A DNA stretch of 64,000 nt from Bin5 sp034428395 (GTDB taxonomy: Bacteria > Chloroflexota > Anaerolineae > Caldilineales > Caldilineaceae). A program made the translations under genes and the position numbers. The DNA lies in contig DAOUHX010000395.1 of NCBI GenBank assembly GCA_034428395.1, forward strand, positions 1-64,000. Reading direction: 5' to 3'. The notes under the pieces are model-generated. The model saw only the letters and a program-made list of their open reading frames with translations, made no database searches and was not told the origin of the DNA. The stretch's first letter is position 1. The number at the start of each line of letters is the position of its first letter. Of the stretch, positions 1 through 8,075 are shown one piece after another.

Positions 1-2
1 TG

Positions 3-65
3 TTCTTCCTGGCGCAGCGCTATTTTGTGAGCGGGATCCAGATGAGCGGGCTGGCAGGACGGTGA
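3..65 (+). CDS. C-terminal end of a carbohydrate ABC transporter permease (partial)
   Basis: An open frame enters from the left edge and ends at TGA 63-65, giving only 20 residues (FFLAQRYF...SGLAGR). The run AQRYFVSG followed by a short Gly-rich tail is typical of the extreme C-terminus of MalG-type inner-membrane permeases of sugar ABC transporters. The TGA overlaps the GTG of the next gene (GTGA), so the two are probably co-transcribed and translationally coupled, which links the amidohydrolase to an imported carbohydrate or organic acid. Only the tail is visible, so the family call is tentative. Confidence 0.55.
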   Translation, partial: FFLAQRYFVSGIQMSGLAGR

Positions 66-1126
66 CAAAGATGACAAGTCTCCTGATTGATACGGACATT
101 CACCCGGTGGTCGACAGTGCAAGCGTGGAGGCCCGTCTGCCGCAACCCTGGCGGACCCGATATGCTGGGGGCAACCGCGGTCCGGGGACGTTGGGCTGGT
201 GGAATCCGATGGGGGTCGACAGATCGGACGTGCGCATGGAAGATGGGCGGAGCATTCATTCCGACCCGGACCTGATGGTTGAGCATTTTTTCGACGCTTA
301 CGAGATCGACTACGGCATTTTCATTCCCGGGGGAATATTGCACACGGCGCAGTCACCCGAACCGGACTTCGGGGCGGCGGTCATCAGCGCGGTCAACGAT
401 TCGATCGTCGAGGAGTGGCTGCCGCGGAACAGCCGCTTCCGCACGTCGATGGGCGTCTATCCGCATTTGCCGGAACTGGCGGTGGCCGAGATCCACCGCA
501 TTGGCAGCCATCCCCAGATCGTGCAGGTGCAGCTTCCCAGCGGCTCGCGCATACCATTGGGTCAGCGAATCTTCCATCCGATCTACGAGGCTGCCTGCGA
601 GCACGGACTCACGATTGCGATCCATCCCGGCTCGGAGGGGGTCGGGCTGTCGGGGCAGCCGAACGCGGCGGGCTACCCGACCAGCTATTTCGAGTGGCAC
701 ACAACGCTTGTCAACAGCTACATTGCGCACCTGACGAGCATGCTGTGCGAGGGCGTGTTCGCCAAGTTCCCGACGCTCAAGTTTGTGTTGGTGGAGGGGG
801 GCATTTCCTGGCTGCCGCCGATCTTGTGGCGGATGGACAAGAATTGGAAGGCGTTGCACTCGACGATCCCCTGGCTGAACGAGCTGCCGAGTGAAGTTGC
901 CGCCCGGCACATCCGCCTGTCGACGCAGCCACTGGAGGAGCCGCCGAATCTCGACCATTTCCATGCGATGCTGGAGATGTTTCCGGCAGAGCAGATGCTG
1001 ATGTTTTCGAGCGATTTTCCTCACTGGGACGGCGACGCGCCGGACTTTGCAGTGCGGCAGTTCCCCGAGCAGTTGCGGCCCCGCATTATGGGGCAGACCG
1101 CGGCCGAACTTTACAACCTGGCCTGA
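62..1126 (+). CDS. Amidohydrolase family protein (amidohydrolase 2 / ACMSD-like)
   Basis: Metal-dependent TIM-barrel hydrolase or decarboxylase of the amidohydrolase-2 (ACMSD, 2-pyrone-4,6-dicarboxylate lactonase) type. The N-terminal metal motif D-x-H is at residues 12-14, a metal/active-site His sits in AIHPG near 188, and the conserved terminal motif SSDFPHWD (316-323) carries the catalytic Asp. The 354-residue length fits the family. The start is GTG 62, overlapping the permease stop; ATG 71 is an alternative giving 351 residues. The next gene, an enoyl-CoA hydratase-like protein, begins 16 bp downstream, so the two form one unit with a likely role in degrading an aromatic or cyclic acid. 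The substrate cannot be read from the sequence. Confidence 0.85.
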   Translation: MTKMTSLLIDTDIHPVVDSASVEARLPQPWRTRYAGGNRGPGTLGWWNPMGVDRSDVRMEDGRSIHSDPDLMVEHFFDAYEIDYGIFIPGGILHTAQSPEPDFGAAVISAVNDSIVEEWLPRNSRFRTSMGVYPHLPELAVAEIHRIGSHPQIVQVQLPSGSRIPLGQRIFHPIYEAACEHGLTIAIHPGSEGVGLSGQPNAAGYPTSYFEWHTTLVNSYIAHLTSMLCEGVFAKFPTLKFVLVEGGISWLPPILWRMDKNWKALHSTIPWLNELPSEVAARHIRLSTQPLEEPPNLDHFHAMLEMFPAEQMLMFSSDFPHWDGDAPDFAVRQFPEQLRPRIMGQTAAELYNLA

Positions 1127-1142
1127 GAAGGGAGGGACGGCG

Positions 1143-1946
1143 GTGCCTACCTCCATCGGCGCGCTGACCGGTTCGGCGCGCTATACGATCGTGCGGGCTG
1201 AGGGCAGGGTGTTGCATGTAACGTTGAACCGGCCCGAGGTGCTCAACGCGCTCCATCCAGCGGCGCATTTTGAGCTGGCGGAGATCTTCGACGCGTTCGC
1301 GGCTGACCCTGGACTGTGGATCGCGGTCATACGGGGCGCGGGGGAGCGGGGCTTCTGCACGGGAACGGATTTGAAGGTGCGGGCAGAGATGGGGCGGGAC
1401 GAGTATCCGCCGACCGGGTTTGCCGGGTTGGCGCGGCGTTTTGATCTGGACAAGCCCCTGATCGCGGCTGTGAATGGCGTCGCGTTGGGGGGCGGGCTGG
1501 AGATTGCGCTAGCGTGCGACATCATTGTGGCGGCGGAGCATGCGCGGTTCGGCTTTCCGGAGCCTAAAGTAGGGCTGGCAGCCATGGGCGGTGGCGTCCA
1601 CCGGCTTATGCGGCAGGTGCCCGACAAGCTGGCGATGGGGTTGCTGCTGACCGGGCGCCGGATCACGGCGCGGGAGGCGATGGCGCACGGCCTGGTGAAT
1701 GAGGTCGTGCCAGGGGCGGAGTTGGACAGCGCCGTCGATCGGTGGGTTGGGGAGATGCTGGCGTGTGCGCCGCTGGCGCTGCGGGCGACGAAGCAGATTG
1801 CGCGGCGAAGTCTTGACTTTCCATCGTTGGAAGAGGCGATTGTGGCGAAGTACCCGGCGGCGGAGGCGATGCTGGAGAGCGAGGACGCGGTGGAGGGCCC
1901 GCGAGCTTTTGCTGAGAAGCGCGAGCCTCGCTGGCAGGGGCGGTGA
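1143..1946 (+). CDS. Enoyl-CoA hydratase/isomerase family protein
   Basis: Crotonase-fold protein of 267 residues. The oxyanion-hole segments are the FCTGTDL region and ALGGGLEIALACD. Both glutamates used by true enoyl-CoA hydratases are present, one in GGGLE and one in FPEPKVGL, so it could hydrate a 2-enoyl-CoA rather than being a different crotonase. The frame is open upstream to 1047, but GTG 1143 is preferred because a GGGAGGG Shine-Dalgarno precedes it and the protein aligns from there. It follows the amidohydrolase closely and precedes a 2-keto-4-pentenoate hydratase-like gene, so a catabolic role is likely. The acyl-CoA substrate is unknown. Confidence 0.87.
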   Translation: MPTSIGALTGSARYTIVRAEGRVLHVTLNRPEVLNALHPAAHFELAEIFDAFAADPGLWIAVIRGAGERGFCTGTDLKVRAEMGRDEYPPTGFAGLARRFDLDKPLIAAVNGVALGGGLEIALACDIIVAAEHARFGFPEPKVGLAAMGGGVHRLMRQVPDKLAMGLLLTGRRITAREAMAHGLVNEVVPGAELDSAVDRWVGEMLACAPLALRATKQIARRSLDFPSLEEAIVAKYPAAEAMLESEDAVEGPRAFAEKREPRWQGR

Positions 1947-2033
1947 GCATACCTGAAGTGAGAGTTAAGAGTTCCGTGCACTGCCAGCTGGACGAAACCT
2001 GATTGAAGGCAAGGCTCGGAAACGATCGAACTG

Positions 2034-2849
2034 ATGACGACGGCGACTATTGGGCGAGCGGCCCGCCTGCTCGCGGATGCCTGGCTGGCCGGGGAGGCGG
2101 TAGAGTTCCCGCGGGAGCTGATGCCCGAAGATCGCACGGCGGCCTATGCCATTCAGGACGAGATGGCGACTATGGTGGCCTCGGACACGGCCGATGCGGT
2201 CGTTGGATGGAAGGTGGGCGCTACCAGCGCTGGCGTTCACAGAGCGGAAGGGTATGACGGCCCGATTCCGGGCCGGATATTTGCTTCCACAATCTATGAC
2301 AGCGGCGCCACCGTACCTCTGTCGCGTTGCCGACACGGCGCCATCGAGGTCGAAATCGCGTTCCGCTTCGACGCCGCGCCCCAGGCGCCGGATGGGAGAA
2401 TCACGCGAGAAGGCCTGGAAAGCAGCGTCGTCGCGTTGCCGGCTTTTGACATTACGGGCACGCGTTATGCTCAGCAGACCCGGAATGGCTGGAGCAGCCG
2501 CGAGAGAATGCTGGCCGGCATCGCCGACAATGGCAATGGCGGCGCAGTTGTCCTAGGCGCGGCCGCACCGCATTGGAAGGCATTGGATCTGATGCAGACT
2601 GCGCCGGAACTGCGCGTCGACTGCGGTGGGCCTGCGCAGAACCTGTGGGGTGACAGACGGGGCGATCCGTTCGAGGCGCTCGTGTGGATGGCGGACTATA
2701 TTTACTCGCGGGGCTTCAAGCTGGCGGCCGGCGACATAGTGCTGACCGGATCGCTGGCGGAACCGCATCACCTTCAGGGGGGAGAGAAGGCGGTATGCGT
2801 TTTCCCTGAAATGGGTCGCAGCATCGCCTGTCAGATCAGCCGGGCGTAA
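2034..2849 (+). CDS. 2-keto-4-pentenoate hydratase / fumarylacetoacetate-hydrolase-like protein
   Basis: A 271-residue protein of the MhpD/FAH-like fold, which hydrates 2-hydroxy-penta-2,4-dienoates or decarboxylates oxo-acids in meta-cleavage pathways using a divalent metal. Visible hallmarks are the N-terminal helical part ending in VGWKVGATS, the GRIF segment, and the metal-binding E-x-E (EVEIAFRF) near residue 105. The C-terminal GDIVLTGSL motif is typical. It starts at ATG 2034, 88 bp after the enoyl-CoA hydratase, and ends overlapping the 3' end of the converging FkbM gene by 19 bp. Together with the two upstream enzymes it suggests a ring-cleavage or dicarboxylate pathway. MhpD versus other FAH-superfamily activity is not decidable here. 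Confidence 0.83.
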   Translation: MTTATIGRAARLLADAWLAGEAVEFPRELMPEDRTAAYAIQDEMATMVASDTADAVVGWKVGATSAGVHRAEGYDGPIPGRIFASTIYDSGATVPLSRCRHGAIEVEIAFRFDAAPQAPDGRITREGLESSVVALPAFDITGTRYAQQTRNGWSSRERMLAGIADNGNGGAVVLGAAAPHWKALDLMQTAPELRVDCGGPAQNLWGDRRGDPFEALVWMADYIYSRGFKLAAGDIVLTGSLAEPHHLQGGEKAVCVFPEMGRSIACQISRA

Positions 2850-3583
2850 AGGTCTCCGCTTTTGTCGCCGGCAGGCAGGTTGGAGAGTCGGTCCGCGATT
2901 GCGCGGGCCGGCAGCCAGCGGTTCTCGCGCAGGTGCTGCGATTCACCGCGACTCCAGTTGTATTCGTATGAAGCCAGGCTTTCCAGCAGTTCGACGCAGG
3001 CGACCGCGTCGGCTGACAGCGCGGGAGTGTACTCCAGCGACAGCAGAGGCAGCGGACGGCTCAATCCCCGCAGAACGGCCAGCTCTGATCCTTCGACGTC
3101 GATCTTGCACAGATCGGGCATTCCGTAGCGTTCGATGAGTTGATCCAACGTCATGGTCGCGGTGGAAACGGTCTCATCCCAGGTGACGCGGGAAAAGGAG
3201 GGCGACCTTGCGACCCTTTCCTTCCAGGCGGCTGATGTGGTTGAGACTGTTGGCGTGCGGCGGCTGATGTGCAGGTCGGTGCGGCCCGGGGCGGCGGCGA
3301 GGGCGACCTTTTCCAGCGTGAAGGCGGGATTGCGACCGTAGAGGAGGCGCAGCAGGGCGGCGAAGGCGGGCTGGGGTTCGACGGCGACGCAGCGGGCGTC
3401 CAGCCTCAGAAAGACATTTGTCCTGTTGCCGACGTGTGCGCCGATGTCGAAGACGAGTGCGCCTTGACTGACGAACTGACGGTAGAACTGCCTGTCACGG
3501 CCGGCGCGGCCCGGTTTCGCGTAGTAGATGAGGAGCGAGCGGGCGATTCCCCAGAGGACCCAGAAGCGGTCGACCTGTCTCAT
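2831..3583 (-). CDS. FkbM family SAM-dependent methyltransferase
   Basis: SAM-dependent methyltransferase of 250 residues. Motif I is the DIGAHVGNRT segment, the acidic loop is AVEPQP, and the FkbM signature KIDVEGSE is present. FkbM proteins O-methylate sugars or natural products. The frame extends upstream to 3682, but ATG 3583 is chosen because it forms an ATGA overlap with the stop of the upstream spermidine-synthase-like gene; the longer version would overlap that gene by about 100 bp. The coupling implies balanced synthesis of the two SAM-using proteins. It converges on the plus-strand hydratase with a 19-bp tail overlap. Confidence 0.85.
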   Translation of the reverse strand: MRQVDRFWVLWGIARSLLIYYAKPGRAGRDRQFYRQFVSQGALVFDIGAHVGNRTNVFLRLDARCVAVEPQPAFAALLRLLYGRNPAFTLEKVALAAAPGRTDLHISRRTPTVSTTSAAWKERVARSPSFSRVTWDETVSTATMTLDQLIERYGMPDLCKIDVEGSELAVLRGLSRPLPLLSLEYTPALSADAVACVELLESLASYEYNWSRGESQHLRENRWLPARAIADRLSNLPAGDKSGDLYARLI

Positions 3584-4512
3584 TGGGTGGACGAGGCCGG
3601 TCCATTCGAGGGCGGAGCAGCCTGCGAACCGGTCTCTCCAGGCGGCTGGGCGGGATGCATCTGTTCCAGGCGAGAAGTCCACGGCAGAAGGGGGAAGCGA
3701 AGTCCTAGGTGCTTCTCAATTACTGCGGTCGCGTCGGCCAGGGCAGAGTGGGCAAGCGGCGGCTGGTCGGTGGCAAAGAACACGGTGGTGCTGCCGCGGC
3801 CGCGACAGCAAAAGACCGTGGAGAAGAGGTCGGCAAGCGCGGCGGAGACGTTCTCAAACTCAGGGTCGCCGTTTCCAGCGTTGACCGCCAGCAGACCGCT
3901 TTCGGCCGTACGCTTACGGCAGAGTGCAAAGAAATCATGTTGCATCACGTGGGCCGGCGAGCGGCCGCCGTCGCAGAAGATGTCCAGCAGCAGGAGGTCG
4001 TAGACCGTTGTGTCGCGCAGAAGAAAGGCGCGAACGTCGTCGATGTCAAGAGAGAGGCGTTCGTCGGTCTGAAAGGCGAAGAATCGGGTTGCGGCGGTGA
4101 CAACCGGCTGGGCGATCTCGACACATTGGAACTGCGTGTGCGGCAGGTGGTGGTGCAGCATGGTGGCCAGGCAGCCGCCTCCGAGCCCGCCAAAGAAAAC
4201 CTTACGCGGCGAGGGCTGCCAGAGCAGGGCCAAAGTCATTGCCTGGGTGTAAGAACTCTGCAGGCGCAACGGCTCGCGCAGGTCGAGGACACTTTGAATC
4301 CAGTCGGTGCTGGCGGCCTCGTCCTCCATCATCCACAGAACCAGGCGCCGGCCTTCGCGGGTCACCGCCACATAGTAGCCTTCCCATTTCTCGGTGTAAA
4401 GGGTGGTCTCATTGCTGTCGATCCAGCGTTGGGCGTTTTCGAGAAGGCGGGCTTCGTTGGCCTGCTGCCAGGCCTTGTCATTTGAGCTGAGGACGAATGA
4501 GGGAGAATTCAC
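3580..4512 (-). CDS. Spermidine-synthase-like SAM-binding protein
   Basis: A 310-residue protein with a Rossmann methyltransferase/aminopropyltransferase core. The glycine-rich nucleotide loop FFGGLGGGCLATML is near residue 124, the acidic CVEIAQPV follows, and YDLLLLDIFCDGG matches the active-site region of spermidine synthase homologues. The N-terminal third resembles the beta-stranded tetramerisation domain of that family. Many such bacterial orphans are not true polyamine enzymes, so activity is uncertain. The start is GTG 4512 without a clear Shine-Dalgarno. The stop overlaps the FkbM start, and the gene is divergent from the shikimate dehydrogenase-like gene. Confidence 0.72.
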   Translation of the reverse strand: MNSPSFVLSSNDKAWQQANEARLLENAQRWIDSNETTLYTEKWEGYYVAVTREGRRLVLWMMEDEAASTDWIQSVLDLREPLRLQSSYTQAMTLALLWQPSPRKVFFGGLGGGCLATMLHHHLPHTQFQCVEIAQPVVTAATRFFAFQTDERLSLDIDDVRAFLLRDTTVYDLLLLDIFCDGGRSPAHVMQHDFFALCRKRTAESGLLAVNAGNGDPEFENVSAALADLFSTVFCCRGRGSTTVFFATDQPPLAHSALADATAVIEKHLGLRFPLLPWTSRLEQMHPAQPPGETGSQAAPPSNGPASSTQ

Positions 4513-4680
4513 TGGTTTTTGCGTGATTGTTGTGTGGTGTTTTGCCGGAGTGTAGCCGGCATTTCATTGTTGGCGCCGGCAGCAGGTTCTGTGGCCGAAG
4601 CTGTTTGGCATACTGCAGCCCGGCGACCCGCTTGACAGGACAGGTCGCACTTGAGCGTAAGCCGGCCTTTGCCAGCGAAC

Positions 4681-5628
4681 ATGCTTTCTCTACCAAAGTC
4701 GCCTACATTTTACTTCATCGGCGTTACAACCGGTCAGTCCTCGTCGCGGCGGATGTTTCCGCTGTGGATGGAGGCGCTAGGGCGACCTGAGGTCGTGCTG
4801 GAAGGCATAGACCTGGAGATCCACGCCGCGCCGGACCGGTATCGGGAAGTTGTCGCGCACATCAAGGGGGAGCCGCTGGCGCTCGGCGGGCTTGTCACCA
4901 CGCACAAGATCGACTTGCTGGCGGCGGCATCCGACCTATTTGATGGCCTCGGACCATACGCGCAAGCGACCGGGGAAGTTTCCAGTATGGCTAAAGAGAA
5001 CGGCAGATTGATTGGCCGCGCGACCGACCCGGTTGCCGGCGGGTTGAGCCTGGACGCCATTCTGGGCCAGGGCTATTTCGGGCGCAGCGGCGGCCACTTG
5101 CTCCTGCTTGGTGCGGGCGGCTCCGCGGTGGCGTTGACGCTGCATCTTCTGCGGAAAGACCTTCCCTCTGACCGGCCCGCGCGGGTCGTCGTCGTGAACC
5201 GCTCGGCACCGAGACTGGCCCGCCTGCAGCACATGGTAGAACGTGAAGTAGGCGCAATAGAGTCGAGTATCGGTTTTGACTTCATTCAGAACAACGATCC
5301 GAGACGGAACGACGATATACTGGCCGGTCTGCCGCCGGGGAGTGTCGTTGTCAATGCCACCGGCATGGGCAAGGACACTCCCGGGTCGCCGCTAACCGAT
5401 GAAGCAATCTTCCCGTTCTGCGGCGTCGTTTGGGAGTTGAACTATCGCGGCGAGCTTGATTTCATGCGCCAGGCACAGGCCCAGCGAGTTGACCACAACC
5501 TGACCGTCGTTGACGGCTGGGATTATTTCGTGCATGGCTGGTCGCAGGTCATCTCGCATGTGCTGCACGTAGAGATAGGTGCCACGATGTTTGAGAGGCT
5601 GTCGGAGCTGGCGGCAGCCGTCAGATAG
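4681..5628 (+). CDS. Shikimate dehydrogenase-like NAD(P) oxidoreductase
   Basis: A 315-residue AroE-family protein. The N-terminal substrate domain starts at FYFIGVTTGQSSS, has the catalytic Lys in LVTTHKID and an Asp in GRATDP. The Rossmann loop is LLLGAGGSAVALTL, and NATGMG follows, as in AroE. Family members reduce 3-dehydroshikimate or quinate. The unusual MFPLWMEALG insert and the long spacing suggest a paralogue rather than the core aromatic-pathway enzyme. ATG 4681 is preferred because conservation begins just after it; TTG 4651 in the same frame is the alternative. It stands alone, so the reaction remains open. Confidence 0.75.
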   Translation: MLSLPKSPTFYFIGVTTGQSSSRRMFPLWMEALGRPEVVLEGIDLEIHAAPDRYREVVAHIKGEPLALGGLVTTHKIDLLAAASDLFDGLGPYAQATGEVSSMAKENGRLIGRATDPVAGGLSLDAILGQGYFGRSGGHLLLLGAGGSAVALTLHLLRKDLPSDRPARVVVVNRSAPRLARLQHMVEREVGAIESSIGFDFIQNNDPRRNDDILAGLPPGSVVVNATGMGKDTPGSPLTDEAIFPFCGVVWELNYRGELDFMRQAQAQRVDHNLTVVDGWDYFVHGWSQVISHVLHVEIGATMFERLSELAAAVR

Positions 5629-5649
5629 AGTGCCGCCGGTCCAACCGGC

Positions 5650-7407
5650 CTATCTGCGCCAGGGAAACGCAAGAGTCGGCGCGTTGGCGTAGCGATTGGT
5701 CTCGATCACGAGGCGGGCGCCGCAGCCGGGCGCAAGATTCACCTCAAACGCGTCATCCTCGACGGCAGTTTTCTTCCCGTCCACCTCCAGCGTTCCGAAC
5801 TGGTGCTCAGCATAGGCCCCGCCTTGCACGGTCACCCTGCGGTGTGCGACCTGGTTGGTATTTACTAGGACAACCGTAACCGAGCCGGCGGTGAGCTTCT
5901 CAACCAGCGCGGCTACGTCTTCGGGGATGCCGGCGCGGCGTCTATTGGGATCGAAGTAGCGCAGGCGGGCGTGGAGAGGGCCGCCGGTGCGGCCGGTGGG
6001 CAGGCCGCCGAGCATGAGCTGGGTTAGCGTCTCGGTGACGGCGGGGTTGATGTGATTCATATCGTCGGAGAGGCGGGTGTCGGGTGAGGCGGTGTCGGCG
6101 CGCATCTCCGCCTGATTTTTGCGCAGTCGCTCCAAGTCGGCCTGCAGGGCCGTCTGCGGGTAGTCCGGGTTGCTGCCGTCCAGGTACTGGATCCATGGGT
6201 CTGAGGCAAGGAGGTCGCGGTGGGCAGGGTCCATGGTCCAGTAGTATACCTCCATGGCACCGGAGATGAACGGGTGGGTCTGAAAGTCGTACCAGTCCTC
6301 CTCGCCGAAGTAGTCGCCGTAGGCGTTGGGGTACATCGTCTTGCCGTCAATCTCGCGTGCGTTGCGGTTGATGAAGTCGATCACGCCGCGCCAGGTGTCG
6401 GCGTAACGGCGGTCGCCGGTGAGCAGGGTGGCGTTGCCGAAGCCGTGGATGGCGCGTGTGTGGAAGTAGGTGCGGTGGGCGAGCTCGCCGGTCTGGGGCA
6501 CGGTCACGGTGAAGCCCCAGCCGTAGACGCCGCCGTACCAACGGCCGCCGCACTCGCTGCCGATAACGCCGTCGAGGCCGACGTTGGTGGGGATGATGCC
6601 GTCGTTCTGTTCGGTCCGTTCGACCCAGGCTTCGACGTAGTCTATGACCCAGTCGCGGTATTTCTGCTCGTGAGCGAGCATGTAGGCGTTCAGGGGGAGG
6701 ATGGTGGCGGCGAGATTGATTGGGTGGTCGCCGACAACGTCGTTGTAGTCCTTGAAGTGGGCGACCATTTCGTCGTAGCTGCGTTCGCCGTGGCCGAGGC
6801 GGAAGCGGCCTTCGACCTCGATCGGGTCGCCGGCCCAGTCGAGGCCGGTGGCTTTGCGCAGGAGGGGGCCGCGGCTGCCGTTGAACATGCTGCGGATCAG
6901 TTTGCGGTCCGGATCGTAGTTCTTGGCGATCGGGTCTTCGTCCATGTAGAAACCGGCGAAGCGGCGGCAGCGCCGCTGAAACTCGCGGTCGTCCGGGTCG
7001 GAGAGGCCCTGCAGGAAGAAGGCGGAGAAGCCCTCGGCGTTGTGGAACCAGTCGAACATGACGGGGAACTCTTTGAAGTACATCCCGTCGCGTGCCATGG
7101 GAACGTCGACGGTTTTGGCCTCGGTGTACTGCTGCAGATGACCCTCCCAGCCGAGTTTGTAGAGGTCGAGAATATCGTCGGCACCGCCGAGGGCGTGGAG
7201 GATTGTCCAGTTAAGCAGGTTTTCGGCGGCGTCGTCGGGGCCGTCGTCGCCGCCCCAGCGGGGGACGCAGAGGAGATAGCCGCGTTGATCGAAGTAGTGG
7301 TCGAAGAAGGCGCGGCAACCTTCGGCCTGCGAGCGCAGGAGTTTCCGTTCAAGGAGCGCCCAGTAAGGGGGCGGCATCGGCGTGTTGATTGCAACCGTGG
7401 TGGTCAT
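5650..7407 (-). CDS. Unrecognised large protein, possibly carbohydrate-active (alpha/alpha toroid-like)
   Basis: A 585-residue protein I cannot place in a family. It is rich in Trp, Tyr, Asp and His throughout. Helical segments alternate with Gly-rich loops (GGRWYGGVYGWG, near the middle), and a shorter C-terminal part of about 110 residues looks beta-stranded (VTVVLVNTN, APGCGARLVIET). This layout recalls (alpha/alpha)6-barrel glycosidases or lyases with a C-terminal beta domain, but that is inference. There is no signal peptide. ATG 7407 is chosen over ATG 7422 because GAAGGG sits 7 nt upstream of it. The gene is monocistronic and its promoter side faces the 135-bp repeat array. Confidence 0.55.
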   Translation of the reverse strand: MTTTVAINTPMPPPYWALLERKLLRSQAEGCRAFFDHYFDQRGYLLCVPRWGGDDGPDDAAENLLNWTILHALGGADDILDLYKLGWEGHLQQYTEAKTVDVPMARDGMYFKEFPVMFDWFHNAEGFSAFFLQGLSDPDDREFQRRCRRFAGFYMDEDPIAKNYDPDRKLIRSMFNGSRGPLLRKATGLDWAGDPIEVEGRFRLGHGERSYDEMVAHFKDYNDVVGDHPINLAATILPLNAYMLAHEQKYRDWVIDYVEAWVERTEQNDGIIPTNVGLDGVIGSECGGRWYGGVYGWGFTVTVPQTGELAHRTYFHTRAIHGFGNATLLTGDRRYADTWRGVIDFINRNAREIDGKTMYPNAYGDYFGEEDWYDFQTHPFISGAMEVYYWTMDPAHRDLLASDPWIQYLDGSNPDYPQTALQADLERLRKNQAEMRADTASPDTRLSDDMNHINPAVTETLTQLMLGGLPTGRTGGPLHARLRYFDPNRRRAGIPEDVAALVEKLTAGSVTVVLVNTNQVAHRRVTVQGGAYAEHQFGTLEVDGKKTAVEDDAFEVNLAPGCGARLVIETNRYANAPTLAFPWRR

Positions 7408-7472
7408 TTTGGAGCCCTTCATTGTCCGGGTGCGTTTGATTGAGCTGATTGAGTGAAGAAAGCGAGAGCTGG

Positions 7473-8010
7473 TGCTATGCTTTTTGGATTATCCACGAAG
7501 TGACACGAATTTGCACGAAGAAAATCCTTGCTGGATGTCGCCTTACTGAGCAGAATATTGGCCTGCGGCCGGTGTTTCCGGTGCGGGTAGATGGAGGGCT
7601 TGCGCTGTGTCATGCTGTTTGGATTGTCCACGAAGTGACACGGATTTGCACGAAGAAAACCCTTGCTGGATGTCGCCTTACTGAGCAGATTATTGGCCTG
7701 CGGCCGGTGTTTCCGGTGCGGGTAGACGGAGGGCTTGAGCCGTGCCATGCTCTTGAGATTATCCACGAATTGACACGAATTTGCACGAAGAAAACCCTTG
7801 TTGGTTGTCGCCTTACTGAGCAGAATATTGGCCTGCGGCCGGTGTTTCCGGTGCGGGCAGATGGAGGGCTTGAGCTGTGTCATGCTGTTTGGATTATCCA
7901 CGAAATGACACGAATTTGCACGAAGAAAACCCTTGCTGGTTGTCGTTTTGCTGAGCAGACAACCGGTTTGCCGGTGAAATGGCGGGCACGGGTAGATGGG
8001 GAGGACGGGC
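7473..8010. repeat. Tandem array of four 135-bp repeats
   Basis: Four head-to-tail copies of a 135-bp unit begin at about 7473, 7608, 7743 and 7878. The last is diverged and incomplete at its right end. Landmark nonamers TTATCCACG, TTGTCCACG, TTATCCACG and TTATCCACG start at 7489, 7624, 7759 and 7894, exactly 135 bp apart, and resemble DnaA boxes with one or two mismatches. Each is followed by CACGAA hexamers spaced 10 bp (for example 7494, 7504, 7514). Because 135 is a multiple of three, frames stay open on both strands, but there is no ribosome site or recognisable domain. It is treated here as non-coding repeat DNA filling the 668-bp gap before the MFS gene. Confidence 0.85.
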
Positions 8011-8075
8011 GTTCGTGGGCTGCAGCGGCGTTGAAAGCGGGCCAGGTCGCGGTTCCAAGAGGGACTGGCATTAGA

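Noticed and set aside
6220..7443. Long plus-strand open frame of 407 codons
   Set aside because: Antisense to the 585-residue gene; Val/Gly/Ala-rich composition from GC-rich complementary codons and no domain.
7473..8010. CRISPR array
   Set aside because: The repeats are 135 bp with no unique spacers, and no cas gene is present.
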